Source: Pseudomonadota bacterium (GTDB lineage Bacteria; Pseudomonadota; Gammaproteobacteria; Steroidobacterales; Steroidobacteraceae). Taken from it: 60,871 bases of DNA. Below the pieces are notes generated by a model. The model saw nothing but the letters and a program-made list of their open reading frames with translations, did no database searches and was not told the DNA's origin. Below are positions 60,133 to 60,871 of the stretch, one piece after another (positions within the stretch are counted from its first letter, which is position 1; every line of letters begins with the position of its first letter). A program made the translations under genes and the position numbers. The DNA lies in NCBI GenBank assembly GCA_018241505.1, contig JAFEDS010000023.1, forward strand, positions 1 through 60,871, read 5' to 3'.

Positions 60133-60871
60133 TTAGAACGCGTTGACGCCGGTCAACGCGCGCCCGATGGTCAACTGGTGAATGGTCTCGGTGCCCTCGT
60201 AAGTGATGACACTTTCGAGGTTGAGCATGTGACGGATGGGGACATATTCGGCACTGATGCCGGCCCCCCCCAACATGTCGCGGGCATCGCGGGCGATGTC
60301 CAGGGCCATGCGGCAGTTGTTCCACTTGGCGAGTGAGACGTGCGCCGGGGTCATCTGGCCGGAGTCCTTCAAGCGCCCCAACTGCAGCGCGAGCAACTGC
60401 GCGGTGGTGATCTGGCGGGCCATCTCGGCCAAGCGAACCTGGATGGTCTGGTTGTGGGCGAGGGTGCGCCCGAAGAGCACCCGCTCATGGGTGTAGTCGA
60501 GCATCTGGGACAGACAGGCCTGGGCGGCGCCGATGACCCCCCAGGCGATGCCGTAGCGAGCCTGGGTGAGGCAGGACAGGGGGCCTTTGAGCCCGACGAT
60601 CCCCGGCAGGACATTCTCCTGGGGGATGCGCACGTTATCGAAGAACAGCCCGGCGGTGACCGAGGCGCGCAGCGAGAACTTATGCTCGATCTCGGTGGCG
60701 GCAAAGCCGGGCATGCCTTTGTCGACAATGAAGCCGCGGATGCCTTCCTCGGTCATGGCCCACACCACGGCCAGATCGGCAATGGCGCCATTGGTGATCC
60801 ACATCTTGGCGCCGTTGAGGATCCAGTCGGTGCCGGAGCGCTTGGCGTGGGTCTTCATGTTGGCGGGGTCT
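60133..60871 (-). CDS. gcdH: Glutaryl-CoA dehydrogenase, C-terminal part (runs off window)
   Basis: The last 245 or so residues of an acyl-CoA dehydrogenase; the N-terminal part lies beyond the window. It oxidises and decarboxylates glutaryl-CoA in lysine/tryptophan breakdown. Flavin and substrate features include WITNGAIADLAVVWA, the RYGIAWGVIGAA helix and YEGTETIHQLTIGRALTG, where the Glu acts as catalytic base. The gabD-like gene elsewhere in the window may belong to a related catabolic step, but they are not linked. Confidence 0.9.
   Translation of the reverse strand, partial: DPANMKTHAKRSGTDWILNGAKMWITNGAIADLAVVWAMTEEGIRGFIVDKGMPGFAATEIEHKFSLRASVTAGLFFDNVRIPQENVLPGIVGLKGPLSCLTQARYGIAWGVIGAAQACLSQMLDYTHERVLFGRTLAHNQTIQVRLAEMARQITTAQLLALQLGRLKDSGQMTPAHVSLAKWNNCRMALDIARDARDMLGGAGISAEYVPIRHMLNLESVITYEGTETIHQLTIGRALTGVNAF

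Overview
The window is chromosomal DNA from a high-GC, Gram-negative bacterium. Lipoboxes, YceI, a YdbH/YdbL pair, GshA of the gammaproteobacterial type, YadGH, TrxC and CbpA/CbpM point to a gammaproteobacterium. The presence of bactofilin, CHAT/ECF genes and a PdsR/PdsS-type two-component pair suggests something near Steroidobacteraceae, Nevskiales or Xanthomonadales; that placement is inference. No IS element, prophage, CRISPR array, tRNA or rRNA is visible, and coding density is high on both strands.

Layout. 1-2940 (minus): three-gene proton-translocating transhydrogenase (pntA1-pntA2-pntB) overlapping the start of a secreted protein cut by the window edge. 3.0-4.6 kb: HNH endonuclease plus 5'-3' exonuclease. 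4.6-11.3 kb (minus): an envelope-signalling cluster of TPR-CHAT lipoprotein, small secreted protein, subtilisin-like protease, ECF sigma factor and zinc anti-sigma factor. The CHAT gene is split by one in-frame amber codon. 11.4-14.8 kb: acetyl-CoA synthetase with a long Lys/Ala/Ser tail, a cupin and an unknown protein. 14.8-18.0 kb: two YceI proteins flanking a cytochrome b561, then an ATPase/STAS-like regulatory pair. 18-23 kb: VOC protein, hemH, gabD-like dehydrogenase, thiolase. 23-29.4 kb: cNMP-domain patatin, then gshA-yadG-yadH-ATP-grasp as one overlapping operon led by a short Cys-containing upstream ORF. 29.5-36.9 kb: ydbL/ydbH, PAP2 phosphatase, GT4 glycosyltransferase, a membrane-anchored receiver protein and a YheT-like hydrolase. 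36.8-43.5 kb: GDPD, bactofilin, SPOR lipoprotein, a probable sigma-54-driven small RNA, a paired M16 peptidase and mutM. 43.5-49.5 kb: trxC, cbpA-cbpM, DUF924, KefB/C-type antiporter, HtrA-like protease and an unknown protein. 49.7-56.4 kb: GNAT, then gltB-gltD behind a structured leader with an intrinsic terminator. 57-60.9 kb: PdsS/PdsR-type kinase and regulator, a 28-residue membrane peptide whose ribosome binding site is locked in a hairpin, and a partial glutaryl-CoA dehydrogenase.

The most interesting parts are non-coding or regulatory: the sigma-54 promoter/terminator pair at 39.47-39.58 kb, the gltBD leader, the gshA upstream ORF and the hairpin-locked small ORF at 60.0 kb. The best candidate for an undescribed multi-gene system is the CHAT / S8 protease / ECF sigma / anti-sigma cluster, which has the same kinds of parts (TPR-CHAT protease, sigma factor, sigma inhibitor) as type III-E CRISPR accessory genes but without any CRISPR component in sight.
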